Numbered from the stretch's first letter, positions 1 through 10,019 are shown. The stretch: 64,000 bases of DNA from Acetobacter lambici (GCF_011516885.1 NZ_WOTD01000009.1:35840-99839), one strand, 5' to 3'. Notes: generated by a model not told the origin, from the sequence alone. Translations and numbers: made by a program.

Positions 1-1
1 G

Positions 2-670
2 ACATCCGGCCCCCTTGGCTCGGAAGGGGCCGGGGGGAGCATGGACTTTGCCGGGTCCATGACCAACGTGCTGACGTCCACCTTCGGGTCTGCGGGCACT
101 CTGGTGGTTATTGTGATCGCGGGGGTGTATTTTGCGCTTTCCCCCCACCTGTATGCCAATGGTCTGCTGCGGCTTGTGCCCACCCGCTACCGTGGCACCG
201 CGCGTGAGTTGATCCGAACCACGGCGCATGTGCTGTCCGCCTGGGTTGCGGGGCAGTTGCTGGATATGACCGTGGTGGGTGTGCTCACGTGGGTTGGTCT
301 GTCCCTGCTGGGCATGCCGCTGGCTTTTCCGCTGGGGCTGGTTGCGGGCACGGCCAATTTTATTCCCTATCTGGGCACGTTTATCGGGGCGGTGCCTGCC
401 TTGCTGATCGCGTTATCCATCAGCCCGCGTGAGGCTCTTATGGTGGCGGGGCTGTATGCCTTTATTCAGGCGTTTGAGGGGTATGTCATGTCCCCCTTCA
501 TTCAAAAACGGGCGGTTAGCATGCCGCCAGCCCTGACCATTTTGTCCCAGACCATTTTTGGCGCTTTTCTGGGTATGTGGGGCTTTGCCTTTGCCTCGCC
601 CATTACCGCTGTGCTGCTGGCGGTCATAGACCACCTGACCACCCCGCTGCCAGAGGACGAACAGGTCTGA
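2..670 (+). CDS. AI-2E family transporter, 5'-truncated by window edge
   Basis: This is the C-terminal part of a multi-pass inner-membrane protein of the AI-2E transporter (PerM/TqsA-like) family, which is usually about 350 residues; about 220 are visible. The frame is open to the first bases of the window, so the real start lies upstream, and the ATG at 41 is only an internal Met. Hydrophobic helices alternate through the whole length, and the family-typical stretch NFIPYLGTFIGAVPA is followed by the conserved EGYVMSPFIQKRAVSMPP region. The protein ends with a short acidic tail. Members export small molecules or act as Na+/H+ antiporters, so the substrate cannot be told from sequence. Confidence 0.85.
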   Translation, partial: TSGPLGSEGAGGSMDFAGSMTNVLTSTFGSAGTLVVIVIAGVYFALSPHLYANGLLRLVPTRYRGTARELIRTTAHVLSAWVAGQLLDMTVVGVLTWVGLSLLGMPLAFPLGLVAGTANFIPYLGTFIGAVPALLIALSISPREALMVAGLYAFIQAFEGYVMSPFIQKRAVSMPPALTILSQTIFGAFLGMWGFAFASPITAVLLAVIDHLTTPLPEDEQV

Positions 671-794
671 CCCAACTCTATATTTTAGCATAAAAAGGTA
701 AAAAACAGGACAAAACAGGCACGATCTGCGTTTTTGGGGGTGGTTTTCCCGCTTGTGTGCATGCACATTCCACACAACAAGAATATCCGCTTGA

Positions 795-2438
<1,644 letters not shown>

Positions 2439-2554
2439 GGGCCAAGGGCGGAGTAAGCCGGAGCGGCATGGACCGGGGCAGGGCATAACCCTGCTCCAAC
2501 CCGCCAGTTATGCCCCCTCTGCCCCACCTTGGGGCCACTTGAGGGGGAGACGTG

Positions 2555-3088
2555 TCAGTCGTTTTTGCCAAAGACCGGACGCGTGCTTTCAAACAGGAAC
2601 CATGTGCGGCGCTCTGTTTCGTCAATCCAGTTTTCCAGCAGGCTGGCGGTGGCTACGTCGTGCGCATCATCACACAGGTCATGCACCGCGCGCAGGCGTC
2701 TGGTCAGGGTCAGGTTGTCCTCACGCAGTTCGGCCAGCATGTCCTCGGGGGTCACGTAGAGCGCGTCATTATCCAAAATGGCGGTCTTGCGGCCGATCTC
2801 CCCAATGGAGTGGAGTGTTGTGCCGCCAATTTTGCGCGCACGCTCGGCCATGGGATCGGTCATGGCAAAAATCTGCTGGCTCTGCTCGTCCAGCAGCAGG
2901 TGGTAGTCACGGAAGTGGCGGCCACTCATATGCCAGTGGAAGTTCTTGGTTTTGATGTACAGGGCGAACACATCGGCCAGAACCTCGGCCAGACCAGCCG
3001 CAACAGCCTTGACCTTGTCGGCCTTCAGGTCTGTGGGGGTGCCAAGATATTCCTTGATGTGGAGTTCCGAAGCATTGGGTTTGGTCAT
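2555..3088 (-). CDS. dps: Dps-type DNA-binding ferritin
   Basis: A 177-residue four-helix ferritin-like protein of the Dps family, forming dodecamers that oxidise and store iron and shield DNA during starvation or oxidative stress. The signature TKNFHWHMSGRHFRDYHLLLDEQ-type segment carries the His/Asp/Glu ligands of the inter-subunit ferroxidase centre (His51 and Asp67 region). A lysine-containing N-terminal tail is consistent with DNA binding. It is transcribed convergently to aspD, with about 115 bases between the stops. Length and motifs are normal, with nothing truncated. Confidence 0.93.
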   Translation of the reverse strand: MTKPNASELHIKEYLGTPTDLKADKVKAVAAGLAEVLADVFALYIKTKNFHWHMSGRHFRDYHLLLDEQSQQIFAMTDPMAERARKIGGTTLHSIGEIGRKTAILDNDALYVTPEDMLAELREDNLTLTRRLRAVHDLCDDAHDVATASLLENWIDETERRTWFLFESTRPVFGKND

Positions 3089-3282
3089 GGGAATGCCAGC
3101 CTTTCCAATAAATGTCAGTCTGCGGACCGAGGAGTTCCTCCGCCGCTACACTCAACGTGGAAAGCGCGTGCGCAGATGCAACCCCGCATGGGCAAAGACT
3201 CCGGCTCTCACATAAACGTGACAAACCCGTAACCCCACCCCGCCAGACTTTTGCCTTGCCCCCGGCCTGTGCGTAGGTGCTG

Positions 3283-3331
3283 CACGGAGCACGGAGCACG
3301 GAGCACGGAGCACGGAGCACGGAGCACGGAG
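3283..3331. repeat. Seven tandem copies of CACGGAG
   Basis: A perfect 7-base unit, CACGGAG, is repeated seven times head to tail in the gap between dps and gpsA, just beyond the gpsA stop codon. The unit length is not a multiple of three, but the array lies outside both genes, so expansion would not shift a frame. It looks like a simple variable-number tandem repeat. Confidence 0.95.
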
Positions 3332-3351
3332 TGTTCGGGGTGGTGGGTTGG

Positions 3352-4314
3352 TTACACCTCGCTTTTAAGCGGGCGGCTGAGCAGGCTGTGTGTGGCCTGG
3401 GCCAACGTGATCTGCCCTTCCATAAAGGCGGCAATGCAGTCGGTAATGGGGGTTTCCACCCCATGTGCGCGGGCAAGGGCTTGCAGAGCGGCAGCCGTTG
3501 TAACCCCTTCGGCCACGCCGGGCAGGCTGTTCAGTGCTGTGTGGGTGGTCATGCCCTGCCCCAGTGCCAGACCCATCTGATAATTGCGAGAGGAGGCTCC
3601 GGTGCAGGTCAGCAGCAGATCCCCCAACCCCGCAAGGCCTGCCAGTGTTGCGGCCTGCCCGCCAAGGGCAATGGCCAGCCGGGTTATTTCGGCCAGCCCA
3701 CGGGTAATCAGGGCAGCGCGGGCGTTCTCGCCCAGACCTGCGCCAATGGTCACGCCGGAGGCCACGGCAATAACATTCTTGGCGGCAGCCCCCAGTTGCA
3801 CCCCCACACAGTCCGTACTGGCATAAAGGCGGAACAGGGGGGTGGACAGCAGGCTGCTCAGGCTTTGTGCCCGCGCGGCATCGGGGGCGGCCAGCACAGC
3901 GGCAGCGGGCAGGCCCGCGGCAATTTCACGCGCAAAGTTGGGGCCGCACAGCACGGCACCGGGCACATCGGGGCGTTCGCGCGCCAGAATATCCAGCGGA
4001 AAAGCCAATGTTTTGCGCTCTATGCCCTTGCAGCACAGTATGGCGGCAACGCCTGCGGGCAGCATGGGCAGGACGGAGGCCAGATACTGCGTGGGCACCG
4101 CCACCAGAACACAGCGTGGTGCAACCTGTGGCAGTGTGGAGCAGGGGTGAATGGTGGGGGGGAGCGGGTAGTCCGGCAGGCGCGGCATGGCCCCGTTGGG
4201 TAGGGTCTGCGCGTTGCGCGCCCACAGGTACACCGGCACTCCGGTGCGCGTGGCGTGCAGGGCCAGTGCAGTGCCCCATGCCCCCCCGCCCAATACAAAA
4301 ACAGGATCGCTCAT
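3352..4314 (-). CDS. gpsA: Glycerol-3-phosphate dehydrogenase [NAD(P)+]
   Basis: Reduces dihydroxyacetone phosphate to sn-glycerol 3-phosphate, the first step of phospholipid synthesis, in the cytosol. The N-terminal dinucleotide motif VLGGGAWGTALA is at residues 8-19. Further on are the family segments CCKGIER, GPNFAREIAAGLPAA, the substrate lysine in GAAAKNVIAVASGV, and GLGDLLLTC. I chose the ATG at 4314 because the Rossmann motif then falls at the usual distance from the start (320 residues, normal for GpsA). A further ATG 12 codons upstream would add an unconserved tail. All key residues are present. Confidence 0.93.
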   Translation of the reverse strand: MSDPVFVLGGGAWGTALALHATRTGVPVYLWARNAQTLPNGAMPRLPDYPLPPTIHPCSTLPQVAPRCVLVAVPTQYLASVLPMLPAGVAAILCCKGIERKTLAFPLDILARERPDVPGAVLCGPNFAREIAAGLPAAAVLAAPDAARAQSLSSLLSTPLFRLYASTDCVGVQLGAAAKNVIAVASGVTIGAGLGENARAALITRGLAEITRLAIALGGQAATLAGLAGLGDLLLTCTGASSRNYQMGLALGQGMTTHTALNSLPGVAEGVTTAAALQALARAHGVETPITDCIAAFMEGQITLAQATHSLLSRPLKSEV

Positions 4315-4397
4315 ATCCGCATCGGTGCCAGAAGCCCGGCTCCTGCGCAAGCGTGGGAAAGGTGGGGGTGGCAGGTGTTGGTCGGGCGTGCTGGTAT

Positions 4398-4634
4398 TCA
4401 GGCGGAGGCTGCCAGAGCCACACCCTGCTGGCGTGCCGCATGGGCGGCCAGTTCAGCCTGCTGGATGTGCCTTAGCTTGGCTTCACGCAGCAGGCACACA
4501 ACGCCTTTAACGCAGTTGCCGCACTGGGCCTTGCATCCACGCGCGGCATAAATCTCACGCGGGTGGTTTGCGCCATCGGCCACGGCGGCTTCAACGTCTT
4601 TATGAGTCAGTAGGTTGCAGGAGCAGACAACCAT
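4398..4634 (-). CDS. bfd: Bacterioferritin-associated ferredoxin-like (2Fe-2S) protein
   Basis: A 78-residue BFD-domain protein. The four cysteine ligands of a [2Fe-2S] cluster are visible as CSCN near the start and GCKAQCGNC in the middle. Bfd proteins pass electrons to bacterioferritin to release stored iron, which fits the nearby dps. I start it at the ATG at 4634 (MVVCSCN), because family members begin directly at the first cysteine pair; a longer reading adds 13 unconserved residues. A Fur-like sequence lies about 45 bases upstream, consistent with induction under iron limitation. The C-terminal 25 residues are Ala-rich and not conserved. Confidence 0.85.
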   Translation of the reverse strand: MVVCSCNLLTHKDVEAAVADGANHPREIYAARGCKAQCGNCVKGVVCLLREAKLRHIQQAELAAHAARQQGVALAASA

Positions 4635-4677
4635 TACTTTGCACCTCAAGATTGCGAGTCTGATCCTACTCAACCAT

Positions 4678-4697
4678 AAATGAGAATTAGTCGCAAT
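4678..4697 (-). promoter_or_regulatory. Possible Fur-type iron box upstream of bfd
   Basis: The sequence AAATGAGAATTAGTCGCAAT resembles a Fur box half (AATGAGAAT plus an imperfect inverted half) and sits 44-63 bases before the bfd start codon, where a repressor site would be expected. Iron control of bfd is common, but assignment to this site is inference from similarity alone. Alphaproteobacteria may use Irr or RirA instead. Confidence 0.35.
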
Positions 4698-4793
4698 ACT
4701 TTCTGCGCATATTGCGCATATCGTGTGCTGGACGCCTCCAAAAAGTGATCGGGGGAAGGGGCTCGGCCCCCAGTTCCACGGTCGCGCGTGGGG

Positions 4794-5297
4794 TCAACCC
4801 CGGTGGGGGAGGGGGAAGAGCCGGTCGTAAGCCATGTTGAACAAAAAGGCGTAGGCCAGATAAAACAGGGCGAGCGAGAGCGAGAGCGGCAGTGTGGCAA
4901 CCATGGAGGCATGGGTGTACAGCGCAATGCCCGGCACAAGTGCGAGCTGCAACCCTGCCTCGAACACCAGAGTATGCACCACGCGCACCCGCATGGTCTT
5001 GCGCGTGGTGTGGTAAAGGCGGCCCATCACCCGGTCAAAGGCAATGTTGTACAGGTAGTTCCACACCATGGCGGTTATGGCGCTGCCAATGCCAATAACG
5101 CCCATGGCGGATTCGTGCAGGCCAAACAGGGCGCTGCCAGAGGGAATGGTAATGGCCAGCGCAAAGGCCTCAAACAACAGAACATGGCGCAGGCGGTCCA
5201 TGCCCGAGCGCATGGGCACCGCAGGTGGGGCGGCTTGCGTTGCGGGTTGCCCTGCCGTGCTCAGGGCCGTGGGGTGGGTGGAGGAGTAAGTTGACAT
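4794..5297 (-). CDS. PACE family (AceI-like) efflux transporter
   Basis: A small inner-membrane protein built from two tandem bacterial transmembrane pair domains, as in the proteobacterial antimicrobial compound efflux family (AceI, chlorhexidine export; others export polyamines such as cadaverine). The hallmark is present twice: RLRHVLLFEAFALAITIP at about residues 35-52 and RVVHTLVFEAGLQLALVP at about 103-120, each followed by a helix and a WNYLYN/FNMAYDRLF element. The length of 167 is above the usual 140-150 because of a 28-residue Ala/Thr/Pro-rich N-terminus, so an internal start at Met29 or Met33 is possible. It is divergent from a LysR gene 61 bases away, the same layout as aceI/aceR. 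Confidence 0.85.
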   Translation of the reverse strand: MSTYSSTHPTALSTAGQPATQAAPPAVPMRSGMDRLRHVLLFEAFALAITIPSGSALFGLHESAMGVIGIGSAITAMVWNYLYNIAFDRVMGRLYHTTRKTMRVRVVHTLVFEAGLQLALVPGIALYTHASMVATLPLSLSLALFYLAYAFLFNMAYDRLFPLPHRG

Positions 5298-5306
5298 GGC
5301 GGCAAT

Positions 5307-5346
5307 CTATCGCGCCTGATAGTAAAGAAAAGATGGAACCTATCAG
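5307..5346. promoter_or_regulatory. Repeated CTATC/GATAG operator between PACE pump and LysR gene
   Basis: The 61-base intergenic region contains CTATC-N6-GATAG followed by a second CTATCAG element, giving three related half-sites with the reverse-complement pair CTGATAG...CTATCAG. Divergent LysR regulators normally bind such dyads between themselves and their target, so this is the likely operator. Seen directly: the repeats. Inferred: the binding. Confidence 0.5.
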
Positions 5347-5358
5347 AAAAACAGATGG

Positions 5359-6246
5359 ATGAACGTTTCTCTCGAACAGCTTGAAGCCTTTGTGGCCACG
5401 GTGGATGCCGGGTCTTTTTCTGCTGCGGCCCGCGCGCTGGGGCGGGCGCAGTCGGCCATAAGCACGCATGTGGCCAATCTGGAGGTGGACCTTGGGGTGG
5501 TCCTGTTCGTGCGCACGGGGCGCACCCCGGTGCTGAGCGTGGATGGCGAACGCCTGCTGCGTGAGGCCCGCGTGGTGCTGGACCGGCGCGAACATCTGAT
5601 AGGCGTTGCCCGCTCGCTGGAAAGCGGGGTGGAGAACAAACTGGTTGTCGCCATAGACGAACTATACCCAGAACACGCCCTTGGCCCGGTTTTTGCCGAG
5701 TTCGCACAGGCCTTCCCTCATGTGGAAATGGAAATCCTGTTCCCGCTCATGGAGGATGTGGGCCAGCTTGTGCGTGATGGCGCGGCCCAGCTTGGCGTTA
5801 TGTGGCAGCAGCACCGCATGCCGCCCGAGCTTGCGTTCCGCACCATTGGGCGGGTGCCGCTCAAACTGGTGTGCGGGCGCAACCACCCGCTCGCACAAGG
5901 TGGCCCCGTGGCGTGGGAGGACCTTAAACGCCACCGCCAGATTCTGGTGGCTGCGCGTGGGCGCGAGCGTGAGCGGCATTACCTGCGCGTGGCGGGGGAG
6001 GTCTGGTGGGTGGAAAGCCACTGGGTCATTCTGGAACTGGTGCGCCACGGCATAGGCTGGGCCTTTGTGTCCGACCATGTTCTGGCGGCCTCCCCCGCAG
6101 CGCCCGATATAGTTGCACTTGAGCAACAATTTGATGCCGGGGACCGTCTGGTGCCTCTTGCGGTGGTCTGGCACGCCAAGGGTTCGCACGGGGTTGCTGC
6201 GCGGTGGCTTTTGCAACGATTCTTCAAAAAAGAAGGGAATTTCTAG
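5359..6246 (+). CDS. LysR-type regulator, probable activator of the divergent PACE pump
   Basis: A 295-residue LysR-family regulator. The N-terminal winged helix-turn-helix is textbook: LEQLEAFVATVDAGSFSAAARALGRAQSAISTHVANLE, residues 6-43. The C-terminal part is the periplasmic-binding-like effector domain. It lies head to head with the PACE transporter gene. In Acinetobacter the LysR regulator AceR activates aceI when chlorhexidine or polyamines are sensed, so the same arrangement here suggests control of the pump. The effector cannot be read from the sequence. Length and domain layout are normal. Confidence 0.9.
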   Translation: MNVSLEQLEAFVATVDAGSFSAAARALGRAQSAISTHVANLEVDLGVVLFVRTGRTPVLSVDGERLLREARVVLDRREHLIGVARSLESGVENKLVVAIDELYPEHALGPVFAEFAQAFPHVEMEILFPLMEDVGQLVRDGAAQLGVMWQQHRMPPELAFRTIGRVPLKLVCGRNHPLAQGGPVAWEDLKRHRQILVAARGRERERHYLRVAGEVWWVESHWVILELVRHGIGWAFVSDHVLAASPAAPDIVALEQQFDAGDRLVPLAVVWHAKGSHGVAARWLLQRFFKKEGNF

Positions 6247-6386
6247 ACTGGAGGGGGGAGCTTCGGCCGACCGATCCGCAGTTGTGTCGGGTTCCCGACA
6301 TGTGTCTTTAATTTTGTGTTGAAAAGGCAACAGTAACGGCTATGATACGAAAATCCTGATGGAAACGAGAGAAAAAACAGGTCTGC

Positions 6387-7583
6387 ATGTCCGTTCTTAG
6401 CCCCCGCAAATCATGGCTTGGCCTGCTTCTTGGCAGTGCGGCCTTTTTTTCAGCAGCCACCGTTCAGGCCGCCGAACCCGTCCTGCAAACCGAGCAGAGC
6501 GACGTGGTCACCCTAAAGCCCTACAGCCCCCACACCATTTTGGTGGAAGACGCGGTTTACACCCATAACAAGGATGGCCGTGTGGATGTGGTGGACGCCG
6601 ACCGTGGCGTTCTGCTGGGCATGGTGCAGGCCGCCTACAACCCCAACGTGGTGCTCACCCCCGACGCCAGCCACTTTTATGTGGGGGAAACCACATGGGA
6701 GCGCGGCAATCGTGGCGCGCGCAATGACCTGCTGGCCGAATACGATGCCCAGACGCTCAAGCTCACGGCGGACGAAAAACTGCCCTCGCGCGCGCTGGTT
6801 ACGCCCAAGCGCAACAATCTGGCCATCAGTGCCGATGGCGCACGGGTCTATGTGTACCAGATGAGCCCCGCCAATGCGGTGGAAGTGGTGGACACAAAGG
6901 AACACAAGGTTACCCATACGGTGGAAATCCCCGGTTGCGCACTGGCCTACGCCTGGGGCAATGCCGGTTTTTCTTCCCTGTGTGGTGATGGTACGCTGAG
7001 CAATGTCAGCATCGAGGCCGATGGCAAAGCCAGTGTAACCCACAGCACTGCGTTCTTTGAGCCCGATAAAGACGGTATTTTTGAACAAAGCCCCAGTGTG
7101 GCCAAAGACGGCGCAACGTATTTTATCAGCTATAGCGGCAAGGTTTACCCAACCACCCTGTCCGCCAATAGTGTTGTGCAACCTGCATGGTCCTTGCAGG
7201 AAGGGGCCGGGCTTAAACCCGCATCCGATGCCACCGCACCGTTTGAGGTCACATGGCGTCCGGGTGGGTGGCAGATGTCCGCCCTGCACAAAGAGGCACA
7301 CGAACTGTACGTGCTCATGCACCGTGGCACCTTCTGGACCCATAAGGATGCAGGGACCGAGGTATGGGTGTACAACACGGACACGCACAAGCGGATCCGC
7401 CGCATGCCGCTCAAGGTCGCCAGCACCATGGTTGGCATCACGCAGGATGCGGCTCCTTTGATGTTTACGGCGGATGAGGAAGGGAACTTCTTTATCTCCG
7501 ACGCCCGCACCGGCAAGCTGTTGCGGACCATGAAAGGGCTTGGCACGTCTTTAATTTTCACGGTTGCGCCGGGTGAAGGATGA
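6387..7583 (+). CDS. aauB: Aromatic/primary amine dehydrogenase, large subunit
   Basis: The 398-residue heavy subunit of a tryptophan-tryptophylquinone amine dehydrogenase (MauB/AauB family), a periplasmic seven-bladed propeller that holds the catalytic small subunit. A Sec signal peptide (residues 1-29, cleavage after VQAA) is clear. Repeating blade signatures such as VDVVDADRG, VYVYQMSPANAVEVVDTKEHKVTHTVEIPGC and TEVWVYNTDTHKRIRRMPL are present. It starts a run of overlapping genes matching the Alcaligenes faecalis aau order B-E-D-A; the overlap with the next gene is ATGA. I prefer aau over mau because the downstream genes match aau orf-2/3/4 and no mauF/G/L/M/N is present. Substrate (aromatic, methyl or alkyl amine) is not fixed by sequence. 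Confidence 0.9.
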   Translation: MSVLSPRKSWLGLLLGSAAFFSAATVQAAEPVLQTEQSDVVTLKPYSPHTILVEDAVYTHNKDGRVDVVDADRGVLLGMVQAAYNPNVVLTPDASHFYVGETTWERGNRGARNDLLAEYDAQTLKLTADEKLPSRALVTPKRNNLAISADGARVYVYQMSPANAVEVVDTKEHKVTHTVEIPGCALAYAWGNAGFSSLCGDGTLSNVSIEADGKASVTHSTAFFEPDKDGIFEQSPSVAKDGATYFISYSGKVYPTTLSANSVVQPAWSLQEGAGLKPASDATAPFEVTWRPGGWQMSALHKEAHELYVLMHRGTFWTHKDAGTEVWVYNTDTHKRIRRMPLKVASTMVGITQDAAPLMFTADEEGNFFISDARTGKLLRTMKGLGTSLIFTVAPGEG

Positions 7584-8170
7584 GCCTTCAGGCGTCAGTC
7601 TCCGTGGTGCCTGTATGGTGCGCTGAGGCAGGGCAACTGGTTGCGGCTTTGTGTGCTGGTGGCGTGGGTGCGCTGTTTCTGGTCGCCGGTGTTGCCAAAC
7701 TGCGTGCGCATGACACGTTTTTGGGCACATTGGCCGCATACCGTCTGCTACCGGACTGGTCTTACGAAAGTGCGGCATGGGCGCTTGCCCTGTCCGAAAC
7801 TGGCGTAGCTATCCTGCTGTTTTCAGGTATCGGGGCGTCTGCTGGTAGCATTGCGGCGGCAACTTTGCTGGTCGTGTTTGCTTGCGCCATGGGCATGAAC
7901 GTGCTGCGTGGGCGCACGGACCTGTCCTGTGGTTGCACGCCCGGTGTTGCCGGTCAAAAGCTTTCATGGGCGGTAGTGCTGCGTACGCTGGCCTGTGCCG
8001 GGGTTGCTCTTGTGCCGTATGTGGGCCTTGCGTTCGGGCATGGGGTTCTGCCTCTGGTCTGGGGGCAGGGTGTTGTGGGGGGTGTGTGCGTGTACCTGTT
8101 GTGGCAGGCCATGCAGGTGCTCCCGCCGGTGCAGGTGCCCGGTTCGGCAGGGCAGGAGCACGGAGCATGA
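7580..8170 (+). CDS. aauE: Amine dehydrogenase maturation membrane protein MauE/AauE
   Basis: A 196-residue inner-membrane protein of the MauE (DoxX-related) family, needed for export and disulfide formation of the small subunit. About five hydrophobic helices are visible, beginning GGVGALFLVAGVAKLRA. A Cys pair, SCGCTPG near residue 115, is conserved in this family and is thought to take part in thiol chemistry with MauD. Both ends overlap neighbours by ATGA, indicating translational coupling in an operon. Confidence 0.85.
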   Translation: MSLQASVSVVPVWCAEAGQLVAALCAGGVGALFLVAGVAKLRAHDTFLGTLAAYRLLPDWSYESAAWALALSETGVAILLFSGIGASAGSIAAATLLVVFACAMGMNVLRGRTDLSCGCTPGVAGQKLSWAVVLRTLACAGVALVPYVGLAFGHGVLPLVWGQGVVGGVCVYLLWQAMQVLPPVQVPGSAGQEHGA

Positions 8171-8772
8171 TCGTTCTGCTTTACGTGTGGCAGGCGGTTC
8201 TTGTGCTGCTGGTGCTGGTGCTTGCCGTGGTGCTGGTCGCACTGGCCCGCCAGATTGGTGTGCTGCACGAACGGCTTGCCCCACTGGGGGATCAGGAGGT
8301 CAAGCCCGGTCTGGATGTGGGGCAGGTTGTTCCGCGTCTGATCCTGCACACGCTTGATGGCGCGCCCTTTACCGTGGGGGATGTGCTTCCCGCAGGCCGC
8401 AGGCAGCTTTTGCTGTTTGTGGCGGCGGAGTGCCCTGTGTGCAAACGGGTTTCCCCCATTGCGCGCCAGATTGCTGCCGAACGCGGGCTGGACCTTGTGT
8501 TTGTGGGGGACGGTCCCGAGCCCGAACTGAAAGCCATGCAGCAGGCCCGACCAGAAATGCAGGGCGTGCCCCTTGTGACCGGGGTTGAACTGGCTCTGGT
8601 CCTTCAGATCAATCGTATGCCATCCGTGGTGCTGCTTGATGAGCGCGGCACCATACTGGCCAAAAAACTTGTTAATACCCGCCGGCAGATTGAAGGGGTG
8701 CTGGACGGCGTGGCCTCCACCCACCCCGCAGCGCCAGCCGATACAGGAGCGAATGCGCATGTTGCCTTCTGA
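8167..8772 (+). CDS. aauD: Thiol-disulfide protein MauD/AauD
   Basis: A 201-residue membrane-anchored periplasmic thioredoxin-fold protein, required for making the six disulfides of the small subunit. One N-terminal transmembrane helix (residues 2-27) precedes the thioredoxin domain. The active site is AECPVCKRVSP with C89 and C92. I start it at the ATG at 8167 overlapping the aauE stop (ATGA). An upstream start would add a non-homologous extension lying within aauE. Its 3' end overlaps aauA by 14 bases. Confidence 0.9.
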   Translation: MIVLLYVWQAVLVLLVLVLAVVLVALARQIGVLHERLAPLGDQEVKPGLDVGQVVPRLILHTLDGAPFTVGDVLPAGRRQLLLFVAAECPVCKRVSPIARQIAAERGLDLVFVGDGPEPELKAMQQARPEMQGVPLVTGVELALVLQINRMPSVVLLDERGTILAKKLVNTRRQIEGVLDGVASTHPAAPADTGANAHVAF

Positions 8773-9349
8773 ACACACTCAAAAAACGGAACAGGGCGTG
8801 TCCCTGTTCGACCGTCTGACTGAATCCGTGCTGCGCCATTTTGCAGGCCGCACGTCCCGCCGTGGTGTGGTGGCCCGTCTGGGTGGGCTTGCGGCGGCTG
8901 TGCCGCTGTTCCCCCTGCTGCCGGTCAGCCGTGCTTCGGCCGCAACGTCTGCCGCGGGCAAGGTTGCATCCAAAGCCCCAACGCCGTTTGGGGCCAAGGC
9001 GCAGGTCAAGGACCCCAATGCGTGCGATTACTGGCGTTACTGCGCCATTGACGGCAATCTTTGCACCTCCTGTGGTGGTGGTGTGCATAGCTGCCCGCCG
9101 GGTACGGCACCGTCCCCCACATCGTGGATCGGGAGCTGCTACAACCCGCAGGATGGCAATTCCTACATGATTGCCTACCGTGACTGCTGTGGTCAGGATT
9201 CGTGTAACGAGGTGACCTGCCTTGGCACGGATGGCGACCAGCCTTCCTACCGCCCCATGGCCAATAACGACATTATCTGGTGCTTTGGCACCGGCACGTC
9301 GGAAATGTATAACTGCTCCACCGCAGCCGTGATCGGGAAAGCCTCCTGA
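8759..9349 (+). CDS. aauA: Amine dehydrogenase small (TTQ) subunit
   Basis: The catalytic subunit carrying tryptophan tryptophylquinone. Aligning by memory to Paracoccus MauA, the two cross-linked tryptophans are W123 (TSWIGSCYNP) and W174 (DIIWCFG), with the same 51-residue spacing as W57/W108. The catalytic aspartate is D142 in AYRDCCG. Twelve cysteines follow the family pattern (C89, 95, 102, 105, 112, 127, 143, 144, 149, 154, 175, 186), enough for six disulfides. A Tat-like signal (TSRRGVVARLGG, residues 32-43) fits folded export. I chose the ATG at 8759 because AGGAG then sits 9 bases upstream; an ATG two codons earlier is only 3 bases from it. All active-site residues are intact. Confidence 0.92.
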   Translation: MLPSEHTQKTEQGVSLFDRLTESVLRHFAGRTSRRGVVARLGGLAAAVPLFPLLPVSRASAATSAAGKVASKAPTPFGAKAQVKDPNACDYWRYCAIDGNLCTSCGGGVHSCPPGTAPSPTSWIGSCYNPQDGNSYMIAYRDCCGQDSCNEVTCLGTDGDQPSYRPMANNDIIWCFGTGTSEMYNCSTAAVIGKAS

Positions 9350-9351
9350 TC

Positions 9352-9849
9352 ATGCGCGCAGCGTTGTTGCGTTGTGTTCTGCCTGCCTGCGTTACGGTGC
9401 TGGCTCTTATGGCTGGTGCCGTGCGTGCCCATGCGGTGCCAGATGCCGTGGTAGGTGCGACAACTTTAAGCCACACACAGTCGGTTTATGTTTCGCACTG
9501 TGGTGGGTGCCACGGGATAGAGGGCATATCCGGCCCGACCTTTGTGCCCATGCTGCGCAATAGTGTGGGCAGCTTTGCCTGCACGCAGGAAGGGCGGTCC
9601 TATCTGGTGCGTGTGCCCGGTGTGTCCATGTCCCTCATCCGGGATGACCAGACACTCGCGGATGTTATGAACTTTGTGCTGATCACGTTAGGTGGAACCA
9701 GCACACCGCCGGACTTTAAGCCCTATACGGCGGCCGAGGTGCATACGTGGCGGGCACATCCGCTCTCTGGCCCGGACTTTATGGCGTTGCGCGCACATGT
9801 GCTGGAGCGCTCGCTTGCGGCCTGCGCGCACAGACCGGGCAAGGGCTGA
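9352..9849 (+). CDS. Periplasmic monoheme cytochrome c of the amine dehydrogenase cluster (aau orf-2 type)
   Basis: A 165-residue exported cytochrome with a signal peptide ending near residue 28 (VRAHA) and one heme c site, CGGCH, at 50-54. A methionine such as M95 (PGVSMSLI) or M107 could serve as the sixth ligand. It begins 2 bases after aauA and so is cotranscribed. It probably accepts electrons from the quinone cofactor. It has only one heme and is far too short to be the diheme MauG that completes TTQ in methylamine bacteria. Confidence 0.85.
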   Translation: MRAALLRCVLPACVTVLALMAGAVRAHAVPDAVVGATTLSHTQSVYVSHCGGCHGIEGISGPTFVPMLRNSVGSFACTQEGRSYLVRVPGVSMSLIRDDQTLADVMNFVLITLGGTSTPPDFKPYTAAEVHTWRAHPLSGPDFMALRAHVLERSLAACAHRPGKG

Positions 9850-9858
9850 GCGTTACGG

Positions 9859-9884
9859 GTGCTGTGGCCCGTAGGCCACAGCAC
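9859..9884. other. Strong GC-rich hairpin after the cytochrome gene
   Basis: An 11-base stem, GTGCTGTGGCC / GGCCACAGCAC, closes a CGTA tetraloop 10 bases after the cytochrome stop. No U-run follows, so it is not a classic terminator. It could stabilise the aauBEDA-cytochrome message or partly reduce read-through into the porin gene. Confidence 0.6.
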
Positions 9885-10019
9885 GGACGGCAAGAGTGCC
9901 AGATGACATGAAAACTTAAAATGACTTTTGATCAGTCCTCATCCAGCCTGTACCAAGCACAAACTCTATTCACCCGCTTTGCCGGACCTTTTCGTTCTGA
10001 TTTGTGGAGCTAAAAACGA

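Noticed and set aside
3283..3331. Tandem repeats considered as CRISPR
   Set aside because: Units are 7 bases with no spacers.
3277..4203. Long open frame on the plus strand opposite gpsA
   Set aside because: Its product is low-complexity Gly/Gln/His-rich and it mirrors a clear gpsA gene on the other strand. The 5' part also runs through the CACGGAG repeat.
9352..9849. Cytochrome considered as MauG (TTQ maturation)
   Set aside because: Only one CxxCH and 165 residues; MauG is a diheme protein of about 350-390 residues.
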